64,000 bases of DNA from Mesotaenium endlicherianum (taxonomy: Eukaryota > Streptophyta > Zygnematophyceae > Zygnematales > Mesotaeniaceae). Each line of letters opens with the position of its first letter. The stretch's first letter is position 1. Where the stretch lies: positions 70,682 to 134,681 of the forward strand of contig WELA01009878.1 in NCBI GenBank assembly GCA_009602735.1, in the 5' to 3' direction. The position numbers and the translations under genes were made by a program. This document shows, in pieces, positions 11,150 through 21,117 of this stretch. The notes under the pieces were generated by a model that was not told the DNA's origin, ran no database searches, and was given only the letters and a program-made list of their open reading frames with translations.

Positions 11150-11690
11150 TCCTACGCAATAAGCGTGGCGAGGGTCCTGGCGAGCGCGCGCAATACCTGG
11201 AGGGCGCCGCGTGCCTTGCTTGGGGAAGTCGAGACTGACATCGGCCCCGGTCGGGCGACGCGACCTGGCAGGCCCAGCACCGCCCTCAAAGCGCCACTTG
11301 TCAGTCTGCCAGCAGCCAAGCCTGCGCCAATTCCGGCGTTCATGCCAGCAGCCGAAGCGCCTGCGACCGACGCGGCGTTGGCATTCGCAGCCGTCCCGAC
11401 GGAGGCACCAGCGTTTGTCGAGGCGCCAGCTGCAGGAGGACCCGAGCCAGCGCATCTCGCGACGCTAGTACCAGGTGGGCCAGCGCCACCTGGCGGCCTT
11501 TCGGTCGCCGAGGCAACGCCAGCAGCGACGGCTGAGTCAGCGTGCCAGGCACCTGCGCCGGCTCAGGAGCGGTCGCACTCGCTCTCGCTACCCCCACAAC
11601 GCCACCGCCAGGTGCGCCTGCGCCGAACGCGCCAGCGCCAGGTACGCCAGCGCCAGGTGTGCCAGCTGCTCGTGTACTGGCTGTCCGAAC
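10065..11690 (+). repeat. Degenerate ~540-bp tandem repeats inside element G
   Basis: Blocks ending in the same peptide-level signature (LNPGCAQNP near 10610, LNPGCAQKP near 11149) recur about 541 bp apart. The following blocks share a GCGCCACTTG-type core near 10755 and 11295. About three diverged units are visible. A portion of the last unit recurs as a block of about 0.28 kb in the second half of the element, bounded by single Ns, and may be an assembly echo. Confidence 0.6.
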
Positions 11691-12169
11691 GGTTGCGCCT
11701 GCTGTTGCAGCAGCGTGCGGCCCCATTCTGGTCTGCTGCGCACGCACAGTGCCACTTGGAGGCCGCACAACAAACGGCAGCGCACGGCGCAAGCACGCTT
11801 TGGTGGCAGCCGGACGCCCAGCGGTGGCACAGAAGCGCGCCGGGCCGGACCAGGGGCGTCGCACGGAGGAGGCGCCGCGTCTGCCCCGCTCGTTCCGCGT
11901 GCTGGACACGNTGCGCCTCACGCGATGGCCTCGCCGATGACCACGGTGCAGCTCAGCGCCGAGGTCATCTCGCTGGCGCTTGACCGCATGCCAGCAGTCT
12001 CCTTCGCAGAGCTTGGCGTGTCGATGGAAGCCATACGGCAGGCAACCCAGCTACTGCTCCAGTCGCGCAGGGCCAGCCAGCGCGCCTCTGACGGCAGGCC
12101 AACGTCAGACGCGGCAGCCGTGGTGCTCCCCCCACCCGCGCGACCTGCGCATGAGCGCAGAATGATCAG

Positions 12170-12551
12170 CACGCCTAACGCTGCGTTTTTGGATAATTCG
12201 CAGGGCATCGAGCTGGTCAACACGCAAGCCCCGCAGCAAATCATGTTTGACATTGGCGCCCAGCCAGTCCTCATGAGCCTGCGCTACATTCGCCAGCTGG
12301 GCCTCTTGTCAGCCGAGCTAGAGGATTCGCCTACGCGGATCAACACCGCTGCCGGCACGTCCGAGACCGTCACCGGGCGCACGCGGCTGGCCCTTTGCTT
12401 CACCTTTCGGCCCGGCACTCTGGATGAGACTACCATCCACCGGCATGCGTTGGTCACTTGCTCCAAGACCTTCGACGTGCTCCTTGGCCTGGACGTGCTC
12501 TTTCCTATCGGCGTCGCAGTGGATAACTGGGTGGAGCGGGTCTATTATTGA
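12170..12551 (+). pseudogene. Element G retropepsin-like aspartic protease
   Basis: A beta-rich segment contains an active-site-like loop (IMFDIGAQPVLM) about 60 residues before a hydrophobic Leu-Gly box (FDVLLGLDVLFPIGV), the spacing expected of a retroviral-type protease that would process the polyprotein. It lies between the Ala/Pro-rich region and a linker. Assignment rests on motif layout, with moderate certainty. Confidence 0.6.
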
Positions 12552-12587
12552 CCCGACTGGCAGTCAGGGGGGACCCGCACTGCATCT

Positions 12588-14127
12588 GTGCCACTTGACA
12601 TCTTGGATCATCGCTTAGCTGAGTCCGCCCTCTACGGCTTCATGGCGCTGGACGACGGTCGATCTGTGGTTCAAACCAATAAGGGGGGAGCCGAGGATGA
12701 CGAGGTCTCCGTCGGCGCCGACTTACTGGAGACGCAAGAGGAGGATCCCGAGCTGTCTGGTGCCGAGCTCCACCTCACGCCCCAGGAGCAGGCGGACGCT
12801 CTGGCCGCACAAGCCAGGGAGACAGTGCGGATCTACGCCGCGCATAACGCCATGATGCATCAGATGGCGGCAGACGCCGTAGAGGCACACGCCGTTGCCA
12901 CGGCTGCCCTTACTGCTGCAGCTCACGCTCAAGACGCAGCCACAACCGCAGCAGCCATACCTCGGCCACAGCCTCCTGCGACGAGCGGACCCTCCTTGAG
13001 ATCACACGTCCGCGTACGGCATGACGTGCCTGTGGGGGTCGCCATCCAATATCGCATGGCCTCCCAGTCGCCCTCACCCGCACCGTCGCACAGGACAGGC
13101 TACTCATGGCCACGCAGTACCACGTTTGAGGACGAGGCCATGAGGCAGGCAGCGTTCCCAGGCAGGTCCGACGACGCGTCACTGAGCAGCGAGGAGGAGG
13201 AGTGGCAGGAGTGGTCCCAGGAGGCCGCAGAGGAGCCCGCAGCCCAGTCATCGGCAGAGCCATCGCCGCCCACGCCTACAGCTCACGTCCGACGCCAGCC
13301 TACAAGGCCTCCCGGCTTCAGTTCCCTCTCACACGAGAACACGGCCAATCCCCGGCGAGCCCATCCATGCACCTAGTCGTCCGATACAGCACGACTGTTT
13401 GACCATCAACGAGTGCCGTGACGTCACGCACTTATTCGCTGGCAACAGCCTGAGCACACGCTGGCCAGGTCGCGCCTCCGCCAGCACCGCTCCCACGGTT
13501 CCTTTCTCCGCCATTGATCCGCGAGCCGGACGTACGCAACAGACAGTGGCCAGGACCAGCATCCTCGGCCCTCGGCGTACAGGTCCTTCTCCCTACGTCG
13601 GGCCAGCTCTACGCTTCGCACGCCGTACTCTGCCATTAGACCGACGCGCACGCGAGGTCACTCCAATCCTAGACCATACCAGGGCTGCCCGCGAGGTCAC
13701 GCCTCTGCGCGCCACTCCCAGGGCCGCACGAGAGGTCACTCCTCTTCGCGAGGAGAGAGAGGTCACTCCTTTGCGAGAGACGCGCCCGCGCTCAGTCACA
13801 CCGCCGTATGACGGTCCGCGCGATCTCCGCACCCGCGAGCATGACGCACAGTCTTCCTCCACCACTGCAGCCCACGCACTATACCAGACGCCGCCTGGCT
13901 CGCCTGCCGCCGTCCCGCGCAGCCACATAGCCGGCGAAGGGCCGTCTGGGTCACCTCCTCATAAGGTGGCCCGCACCGCTACACGCCCTCGCGACCGTCA
14001 TCCTCATTCGCACGCAACACGCGTAGGGCCCATGCAGCGCAGCCAGCGGGAGCGCTTCCAACTCGCATCTCTTTTGCCGCTGCGCCCGCGAGTCCAACTC
14101 GCCCCACGTCAGCTCGTCGGTCCTTGA
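12588..14127 (+). pseudogene. Element G acidic then Arg-rich linker
   Basis: The first part is Glu/Ala-rich with an acidic run (DDASLSSEEEEWQEW). The second part is very Arg-rich and carries a recurring REVTPL motif (about 13640-13790), present four or more times at irregular short intervals. No known fold. Such basic repeats can bind nucleic acid, which is inference. It sits between protease and methyltransferase. Confidence 0.45.
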
Positions 14128-14297
14128 CAGGCAGCACATTGGGACGAGCGCTCCGTCTGCACAGTGCCCCTTCAGGCGGATCTTCGTGAGCGTCAGCGTT
14201 CGTACTTTGATCAGTATCCCCAGCTGCCTCAGCGCACCGCCACAGAGCAGTTGGTCCACGCCACTTCACACCACGCCGACTACAGGACAAGGGACCG

Positions 14298-15587
14298 GTG
14301 CAGCAGCAGTGCGTGCGCGACCCGCAGGCTCTGGCCCGCCCAGTGCCCGAGGAGGCCTTGCAGGACGCGCGTGCGCGCTGGCGCACTTATCAGGCACATT
14401 CTTGCACGGCTTGCCCGCAGCCGCTGCTCGAGCGCATTCCTCGACTTACTCGCCACTACGCAGAGCTCGCAGTGGCGGCCCTCCGCCTTGCGCCCCATCA
14501 GCACAGTCTGCTGCGCTCCTATCCACCGCCAGCGCAAGCCGGCAATCCCGCCCTGGGCTGTCGCCCCCTTCCTACGCCTATCTACACCGCACAGCTTGAC
14601 GAGCGTCCCGGCGGCATTGTCCTTGTCGATCTCTTCGCCGACATTGCGACAGGGTTGTTGGCCACCCTGCAGGCTGGCATCCCCGTACGTCGGTACGTCT
14701 ACGTGGAACCCCATGGCGAGGCGCAGCAGGTCGCCCGCAGGCAGATGGCCTTATGCCACGAGCGTTTCCCAGACCTCTTCTCTGAGCATGCCTTCTATCG
14801 CGCCCAGACTGACTGGCCCATGGACATCCGCGACATTACCGCCGAGCACATCACGCGTCTCGGGCCCATCCACCTCATCATTGCTAGCTGGGAGTGTCAG
14901 GGCTTCTCCATTGCGGGACGGGGCAACGCGCTCGGTGACCCGCGTACGGTCTTGTTCTGGCACCTGCTCCGCGTTCTCAACATGGTTGAGGACCGCCAGC
15001 CGCCGCACACGCTCGCTTGGGTGTTGGAGAACGTGGCTGTCCGCCACAATTCTCGGCCCAACGTCAGCGCCGACTTTTCCCTCTGCAGCAGCTACGTCGG
15101 TCGTGAGGCAGTCATCGACGCCGCTCAGATCGGTTCCTTCGCGCATCGTGTGCGCGCCTACTTCACCAACCTGGCCACGCCAGGCACGCTTGAGGCGTTA
15201 GCGGCCGCACATCCACGCCACACGCGCAACGTTGACTCCATCCTTGACGTGGCGCGCCTGGCCCAGCGCGTGGTTGCCCTGCCGCATCCTTCTCAGGCCC
15301 AATGTGAGGTCCTCCACGACGTCACGCGAGCGCTTCCTACGTTCGTGAGTCGCTACGACAGCGCGGCCTACGTGGGCGACCAGCGCGGCATGCTCATTGA
15401 CCTCGAGACTGGCATGTTCCAGCGACCCCGTGCCGTGGAGATGGAGCGTGTGATGGGCTTCCCTCCGCACCTCACACAGGTGGACGGCATCACTGAGATC
15501 AACCGCGTGCGTCTCCTTGGCCAGGCTATCGATGCCAACATCTTGACATGGCTTCTCCTGCAGACACAGGCCCTGACTCCCCTTTAA
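14298..15587 (+). CDS. Element G C5 cytosine DNA methyltransferase domain
   Basis: A 429-residue open segment carries the ordered motifs of C5 methyltransferases: motif I for SAM binding (VLVDLFADIATGLL, about 108-121), motif IV with the catalytic Cys in ASWECQGFS (about 196-204, Cys200), motif VI ENV (244-246), motif VIII (QIGSFAHRVRAYF, about 277-289), motif IX (MERVMGFP) and motif X (LLGQAIDANI, about 406-415). The DIATGLL form of motif I resembles the DNMT3 group more than DNMT1 or CMT. The target recognition region would lie at about 295-370. It would transfer methyl groups from SAM to cytosine. It lies between protease and reverse transcriptase in the polyprotein and has no splice signs. 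This domain reads open from end to end, in contrast to its surroundings. Confidence 0.9.
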   Translation: MQQQCVRDPQALARPVPEEALQDARARWRTYQAHSCTACPQPLLERIPRLTRHYAELAVAALRLAPHQHSLLRSYPPPAQAGNPALGCRPLPTPIYTAQLDERPGGIVLVDLFADIATGLLATLQAGIPVRRYVYVEPHGEAQQVARRQMALCHERFPDLFSEHAFYRAQTDWPMDIRDITAEHITRLGPIHLIIASWECQGFSIAGRGNALGDPRTVLFWHLLRVLNMVEDRQPPHTLAWVLENVAVRHNSRPNVSADFSLCSSYVGREAVIDAAQIGSFAHRVRAYFTNLATPGTLEALAAAHPRHTRNVDSILDVARLAQRVVALPHPSQAQCEVLHDVTRALPTFVSRYDSAAYVGDQRGMLIDLETGMFQRPRAVEMERVMGFPPHLTQVDGITEINRVRLLGQAIDANILTWLLLQTQALTPL

Positions 15588-15608
15588 GCCCAGGCCCGTC
15601 ATCCCGAG

Positions 15609-17230
15609 ATGGACCAGTCCTATGACGCCATGGATCGAGATTCCGACGGCGACGGCCGCGCCCCTCTTGGTACGACCTGGCATTCTCAGCGCGAGGGGCC
15701 AGCTTCCCAGCAGTCGCCTGCGCCGCGTCCTGGTCCTCCTTCTGGTTCGTTGGGGGGGGGCAGGAGGAGACAGGAGTCCTCACAGCGAACCAGGGAGTTT
15801 CGTTCCCCGTTTCTTTTTCCACGCTCTCCGCCGCCGACAGGTGCTGCAGGGCAGATGGCAGCAGCTGCCGAGGAGAGGGCACCCGAGGCAGGCCGAGCGC
15901 AACCAGCTGCAGGACAGGTGACGCCTGCAGCCCCACAGATCACGCCAGCGACAGGGCAGGAGGCGCCAGCCGCACCACAAGAGCCACCACCAGCTGTCCC
16001 TACATGGAAGCTGGGGGGGACTCTCACTGTGGCACAGGCTGCTCAGCTAACGGCATTGCTGGATGCACGGCGCAGTGCCAGCTTTGCCAGCGGCATGCAC
16101 GATCTTGGGCACTACACGGACGACCCTATGAGGATACCCCTCCAGACACACGTGCCCATCTTCCAGAAGCGCCATCGCTACAGCCGCTTTGAGGACGACC
16201 TGATCAGCACGCAGACTGGCAAGCTAGAGGAGTGTCAGCTCATTCGTAAGTCTGCCTCCACCTACGCTGCGCCCACAGTCATGCCAGCTAAGAAGGACGC
16301 CTCAGGCAACTGATCTCAGAGGAGGATGTGCGGTGACTATCGTAAGCTTAACGAGGTCACTGAGCAGGACAGATACCCTATGCCGACCCCTGACGAGATC
16401 TTTGACGACATCGGCGCTTGTACTTGGTTCTCGGTGCTGGATTTGAGGCAGGGCTTTAACCAGATACCCATTGCGGAGGAGGACCAGCATAAGACGGCTT
16501 TTCGGGGATCGCAGCGTCTCTACGAGTGGAGGGTTTTGCCCTTCGGCTTGAAGAACGCTCCTGCCACCTTCCAGCAAGTCATGGATAAGGAGCTGGCAGG
16601 GCTCTCCTTTGCCCGNCCGCACTCGCTCTCGCTACCCCCATTACGCCAGCGCCAGGTGCGCCTGCGCCGTGCGCACCAGCGCCAAGTGCGCCAGCGCCAA
16701 GAGCATCCGCGTTGGGAGCACCATCGCCAAGTACGCCTGCGCCAGGTGTGCCAGCCGCTCGAGTACTGGCTGCCCGAACGGCTGCACCTGCTTTTGCAGC
16801 CGCGTACGGCCCCTTCCTCGCCTGCTGCGCACGCACAGTGCCACTTGGAGGCCGCACAGCAGCCGGCAGCGCACGGCGCAAGCCCGCTTTGGTGGCNTTA
16901 GTGAGACGTTTGAGGAGCACGTGGCGTATATCACTACAGTCCTGGACCGCTTGGAAGCCGCTGGGCTCAAGTGTCATCCAGGCAAGTGCACCTTTGGGAC
17001 CCGGGAGGTAAAGTACCTCGGGCATCTTCTGTCTTCCAGTGGTTTGGCTCCTCAGCTGGCCAAGATCTCGGCCATCACAGGCATCCCGCCGCCGACCGAC
17101 CTCTCGCAGTTGAGGGCCTCCCTTGGCATCGCCAACTACTATCGCCGCTTTGTGCCTGGGTTTAGCGAGCTGGCCAAGCCGCTCAACAGACTTGCTACGC
17201 CAGGGCGTTGCCTACGTATGGGGACCAGAG
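15609..17230 (+). pseudogene. Element G reverse transcriptase
   Basis: A Pro/Gln-rich lead leads into Ty3/gypsy reverse transcriptase blocks: CGDYRKLNEVTEQDRYPMP, WFSVLDLRQGFNQIPI, LPFGLKNAPATFQQVMDKEL and, further on, CTFGTREVKYLGHLLSSSG and YYRRFVPGFSELAKPLNRL. It would copy element RNA to DNA. The stretch includes assembly Ns and a repeated block from elsewhere in the element, so its integrity cannot be judged. Confidence 0.8.
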
Positions 17231-18012
17231 CAGCAGGCAGCGTTTGACAAGCTCAAGGAGCTGTTGGTGAGCGCCCCAGTACTACGGCGGGCAATCCCAC
17301 TACGAAGTCCTTCATGCTCCATACCGACTGGTCGCAGGCAGGGCTTGGAGCAGTGCTGGTGCAGGAGCATGACGGCTTCGAGCATGTGGTGGCGTACGCC
17401 AGCCGCAGCAACAACCGTGCCGAGGGCAACTACGGCTTCTATGAGGGTGAGTGCGTGGCAGCAGTATGGGCAATTGTGCATTTCAGGCACTATCTCTACG
17501 GCACCCACTTCCGCTTGGTCACCAACCATCAGCCACTCAATTGGCTCATGACGTCAGAGCGCCTGACGGGCAAGTACGCACGGTGGGCGCTCATCTTGCA
17601 AGAGTACACCTTTGACGTGCATCATCGTCTAGAATCAACGAACCTGGACGCTGACGGCCTCAGCCGCAACCCGCTGCCCTCTTTGCGAGACCTCACGGTA
17701 GCCCGCCACGATGAGGATGAGCCAGTGGCCTGGCATGCAGCGGCATTCTTGGCCTTCACCGTTGACGGCGACGTGCGGCCCGCAGGGCTCACTAGCCTAG
17801 ACATGGTGACTGTCACCACTCGTCGACTAGCCTTGGCAGCAGCTGAGGAGCAGGACAGCTGGCAGCGCGGGCCCGAGGACGTGTGGGACGACACCCCGGT
17901 GCTGCAGTACGTCACGGCCAAGGAGTTGGTCCCAGGCATTAGTGCGCGCGAGCGTGACCGCGTCCTCAAGCGTAGCCGGGACTTCGTCTCCATAGAGGGA
18001 CGCATGCGGTGA
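17231..18012 (+). pseudogene. Element G RNase H and connection
   Basis: The classic gypsy RNase H start (HTDWSQAGLGAVLVQ) is followed by YASRSNNRAEGNYGFYEGE and TNHQPLNWLM, then a linker of about 100 residues before the integrase. It removes RNA from the RNA:DNA hybrid during reverse transcription. Confidence 0.8.
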
Positions 18013-18760
18013 GTGATGGCGGACGACTCTGTCCTGGTGGTCCCTGAGTCCGCTATACGCAACCAGCTGGTGCGACATGTGCACGAGACGCTTGGACACT
18101 TCGGTGTTAAGCGCACTCTCAGCCTCCTCCAAACTGAGTACTGGTGGCACGGCATGACTAAGGTTGTCACCGACGTCGTCAGCAGCTGCACACATTGCGA
18201 CCGGGTGCGCTCGAGCTTCACAGCCCGCACCGTCGCTCTCAGCCCTCTCCCTATTCAGGGGTTGTTCGACAGGTGGTCGCTCGACTTGGCTGGAGAGCTG
18301 CCCAAGTCTCGCCGAGGCAACCTCTATGTCTTGGTGATGATTGAGCATATGTCCAAGTGGATCGAGCTTGTGGCGTTGCCCAGCAAGGCCAGTGAAGGGA
18401 TTGCCCAGGCTTTCCTTGATCACGTCCTTAGCCGCTTTGGCGGCTGCGCTGAGGTCCTCACCGACCAAGGCAAAGAGTTCCAGGGCAGCTTTCAAAAGCT
18501 GCTAGAGCGCTCAATGATTGACCACCGCACCACCTCCCGCGACCATCCCCAGGCTGACAACCTTGCAGAGCGCATGGTGCAGACCGTCAAGCTTGGGTTG
18601 TGGAAGTACTGCCTGGTCCACGACAGCACCCACTGGGACGACGCCCTCCCATGGTTGGCTATGGGGTACAGGTTCAGTAAGCAGGACTCCTTGGCCTCGC
18701 ATTCTCCCTACTTCCTTCTCTACGGCTGACAGCCAGTCCTGCCCGCAGCAACCAGGACCG
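18013..18760 (+). pseudogene. Element G integrase (HHCC and DDE core)
   Basis: A zinc-binding HHCC head (H at HVHETLGHFG, then CTHC) precedes a DDE core: Asp in WSLDLAGEL, Asp in VLTDQGKEF and Glu in NLAERMVQT. HPQADNLAER is typical of one branch of Ty3/gypsy. The presence of a DDE integrase agrees with the 5-bp target duplication and argues against a tyrosine-recombinase (DIRS-type) mechanism despite the odd terminal repeats. Confidence 0.8.
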
Positions 18761-19167
18761 TGGCCAAGAACGTTTTGGACTTGGACAGTCCCGAGACGTG
18801 GAGCGCTCTTATCGGACAGCGTGCACAGCTCTTTCGACGCCTGATGCCCATGGCCATGGACAACCTCAGCATTGCTCAGCACCGCGACACACTGAGGTAT
18901 GCCATGACTTGTGGAGGAGCCTATCGGCCGCGAGTGTTGCAGTTCTCCGCAGGTGACTTCGTGTACCTGCGACGCCAGACGAAGAACAGCCTCGACACCA
19001 GCAGTTCGCCCGTCATCCTACGCATCAGGCGTCTCCTGGCGTCAAGAGTTCTGGAGCTGGAAGGCGCAGACGGCCGTCTTCACAAGGACCACACAAAGAA
19101 TTGTGGACCATGCCACCTTCCTAACCTTAACATGCAGGTCCGTCCCCGCGACGCGAGGCCACCCAAG

Positions 19168-19317
19168 GACTGGGCGTGCCAGATTTGCCACAGCCCCGGC
19201 CAGGAGGCCAGCATGCTGCTCTGCGACAGCTGCAACCTCGGCTTCCACATCGGTTGCCTTGACCTGCCGCTGGCCCGCATGCCAGCTGGCGACTGGTTTT
19301 GTAGCGACTGCACTGCT
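19168..19317 (+). CDS. Element G C-terminal PHD finger
   Basis: The integrase C-terminal extension ends in a complete Cys4-His-Cys3 array: CQIC, CDSC, FHIGC and WFCSDC, with the Trp two residues before the last Cys pair that is typical of PHD fingers. PHD fingers read histone H3 tails, so this may replace the chromodomain as a tethering module for integration (inference). The coding region ends shortly after, followed by a purine tract. Confidence 0.88.
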
Positions 19318-19356
19318 TTAGCTCTAGACAACGATCACCGCCCATCAGTTGATGGC

Positions 19357-19374
19357 TGAGAGCTGGGGGGGGAA
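19357..19374 (+). promoter_or_regulatory. Element G polypurine tract
   Basis: GAGAGCTGGGGGGGGAA lies right after the end of coding and directly before block B. By normal logic the 3' LTR should begin here, which makes B plus A' the true LTR. Confidence 0.7.
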
Positions 19375-19375
19375 T

Positions 19376-19510
19376 TGAAACATTTGACGCGTGACTATCG
19401 TTTGGCTATAAAGCCACATGTATTTTAGACTTCATTGCAGCAAAGCCTGCTTGCATATTATGCATTGCTTGTGTCATTGATACGCACCCGACCTCCTACC
19501 GCACGATAGC
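19376..19510 (+). repeat. Element G block B (internal copy)
   Basis: About 135 bp starting TGAAACATTTGACG after the purine tract and ending just before A'. Contains GGCTATAAAGCC. Nearly identical to block B' at 20525-20656. Confidence 0.85.
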
Positions 19511-20522
19511 TGTCATGATTTATTAAGTCGAGGTTGACGTACAAAACCAAGCTCTACGTGTGTGAACCATCAACCTAGGAAGACCAACTTTGCATTGACT
19601 TTCGCATCCATATGATGACCTTCTCTAGATTTCCGAGTCACTAAATTGTAGCGCGTCGAAGCATCTTCCGAATGACACCGATTTCGCGTCATTTGGTTAA
19701 TTATCGAGCGAGATAGACTCGATCTAGTCCGCACTCCTTTCGGCACCTAGCGGAATCACACCAAATGGCCAACTTGTGACTCAATGCACCCAAAGGTGAC
19801 AATGTTGACTATTCGTGACCCCAAGGACCTTTAGCTTTGTGCGCACAAATCCGCGAGCTCTTTAGACTACATAAGTCTTGCATTTCCATAGTATAAGTGC
19901 ATCATTGAGGCTATAACTTGGTGACTGCATCACCTACTCCTAGAGGAAGCTTCCTCAAGTTTCAGATTCACTTTTGAGGCGCTATCTAGGTAGAACTACC
20001 TAAGGTAAGCTCCACCAATGAGAGACACTTAGCATATTCTACGTGCTTTGCTTTGATTGGTTTGAGTTATGCTTAGCCTATAAGAGTGCTAGTACATGCC
20101 TTGTACACATTAGTGGACATAGGAGAGCCTCCTAGAGTGACTACATGCATTGGATCCGCCGCATACGACGCCGGGTTTTCAGGAGTATAAGTGCTAGAGA
20201 TGTCCCTAGAGGAACATCTTTTTAGAAGTCCCATTATGCCAGTTGTAAGTCACAGAGATTATCAGTAAAGCTTACACTTTTATCTCTTGTGTTTTCAGGA
20301 CCACTTAGTCTCTCTCTTGTGAAGAGCAAGCCTTGCTGGCTTCCAGTCACTAGAAGAACCTCACAAGTGGTGAGCAAAGTCACAGCTTATACCCCCTGCC
20401 ATAGGACTACTCTTGAAGATCATGATGTGCTTCCAGTGAGCTTTTGGGCCGGACTTCATTAGTTGTTTTCCTACTAGATTACAGTCTTGAGGTGCTCACT
20501 CTGGAGAGTACACACTCCCTTA
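19511..20522 (+). repeat. Element G terminal repeat A' (3')
   Basis: A 1012-bp copy of 7241-8253 with about eleven differences seen by eye, flanked on both sides by copies of block B. Confidence 0.88.
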
Positions 20523-20656
20523 ATTAAAACATTTGACGCGTGACTATCGTTTGGCTATAAAGCCACATGTATCATAGACTTCATTGCAGCAAAGCCTGCT
20601 TGCATATTATGCATTGCTTGTGTCATTGATACGCACCCGACCTCCTACCGCACGAC
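20523..20656 (+). repeat. Element G block B' (outer copy)
   Basis: A second copy of block B lying outside A' and directly before the ATTAG target duplication. It has no counterpart at the 5' end. Confidence 0.85.
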
Positions 20657-20661
20657 ATTAG
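20657..20661. repeat. Target-site duplication ATTAG of element G (right)
   Basis: Matches 7236-7240. Confidence 0.85.
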
Positions 20662-21112
20662 TATGGTGGGTTTGCTCTTGTTTACCTTACAGGGTGATTG
20701 CTAGGAGTTGGCGTAGTTGCGATGCGCTAGACATAAACGTATGAATTTTAAGGTGCGTATGAATTTTAAGATGCGTTAAGTGATGTATTACTGTGCGAGG
20801 CCCTTTTTCCTTCCGCCCAAAGTGCTTTATGTGGGCCAGGCTGTCACAGGAGACAGGACCTCCTGTCACCTTCCCGTGTCAACTGAAATGACCGTTAGGG
20901 AGGGGCTCCAGCCGCCCAAAGGTGGAACCGTTTCAACGCCCCTTTGGCATTGGTCAAATGGTCCTTAAATTCCCAAGTGTCCCCAGAGGCATCGTAACCC
21001 TTCCATTAAATGAGGTACTTCATGACATATTTAGACGATCGACGGACCGAGCGCGCGTCTAAAATCTCCTCAACCTCATATTCCTCAAGGTCACCGTCCC
21101 GGACAACGGGGA
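20662..21112 (-). pseudogene. Element C chromodomain segment
   Basis: Between insertions G and B1 lies a short stretch of C. On the minus strand it carries a chromodomain-like sequence (EEYEVEEILDARSVR, then WKGYDASGDTWE), the usual end of a chromovirus integrase. Downstream of it there is about 0.2 kb with no recognised domain. Chromodomains direct integration to marked heterochromatin in this clade. Confidence 0.75.
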
Positions 21113-21117
21113 CCGGT
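21113..21117. repeat. Target-site duplication CCGGT of B1 (left)
   Basis: Matches 27798-27802. Confidence 0.9.

Larger units (their letters stand above)
7241..20656 (+). mobile_element. Element G: Ty3/gypsy element with DNA methyltransferase and PHD finger
   Basis: A 13.4-kb plus-strand element inserted in C with ATTAG on both sides. Order of parts: terminal repeat A, gag with zinc knuckles, a long Ala/Pro-rich repetitive region, retropepsin-like protease, Arg/Ser-rich linker, C5 cytosine methyltransferase, reverse transcriptase, RNase H, zinc-binding DDE integrase, PHD finger, purine tract, then repeats B-A'-B'. The internal region is strikingly GC-rich compared with neighbouring DNA. A and A' differ by only about 1% (eye count), so insertion is recent, yet the coding region is broken in about half a dozen or more places and contains single-N assembly joins; some breaks may be assembly artefacts. 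Methyltransferase-bearing gypsy elements are known from the charophyte Klebsormidium. Confidence 0.88.

Noticed and set aside
7241-20656. G as a DIRS/PAT-type element because of its split repeats
   Set aside because: A zinc-binding DDE integrase and a 5-bp target duplication are present, and no tyrosine recombinase is seen. The repeat layout is reported as a separate puzzle.
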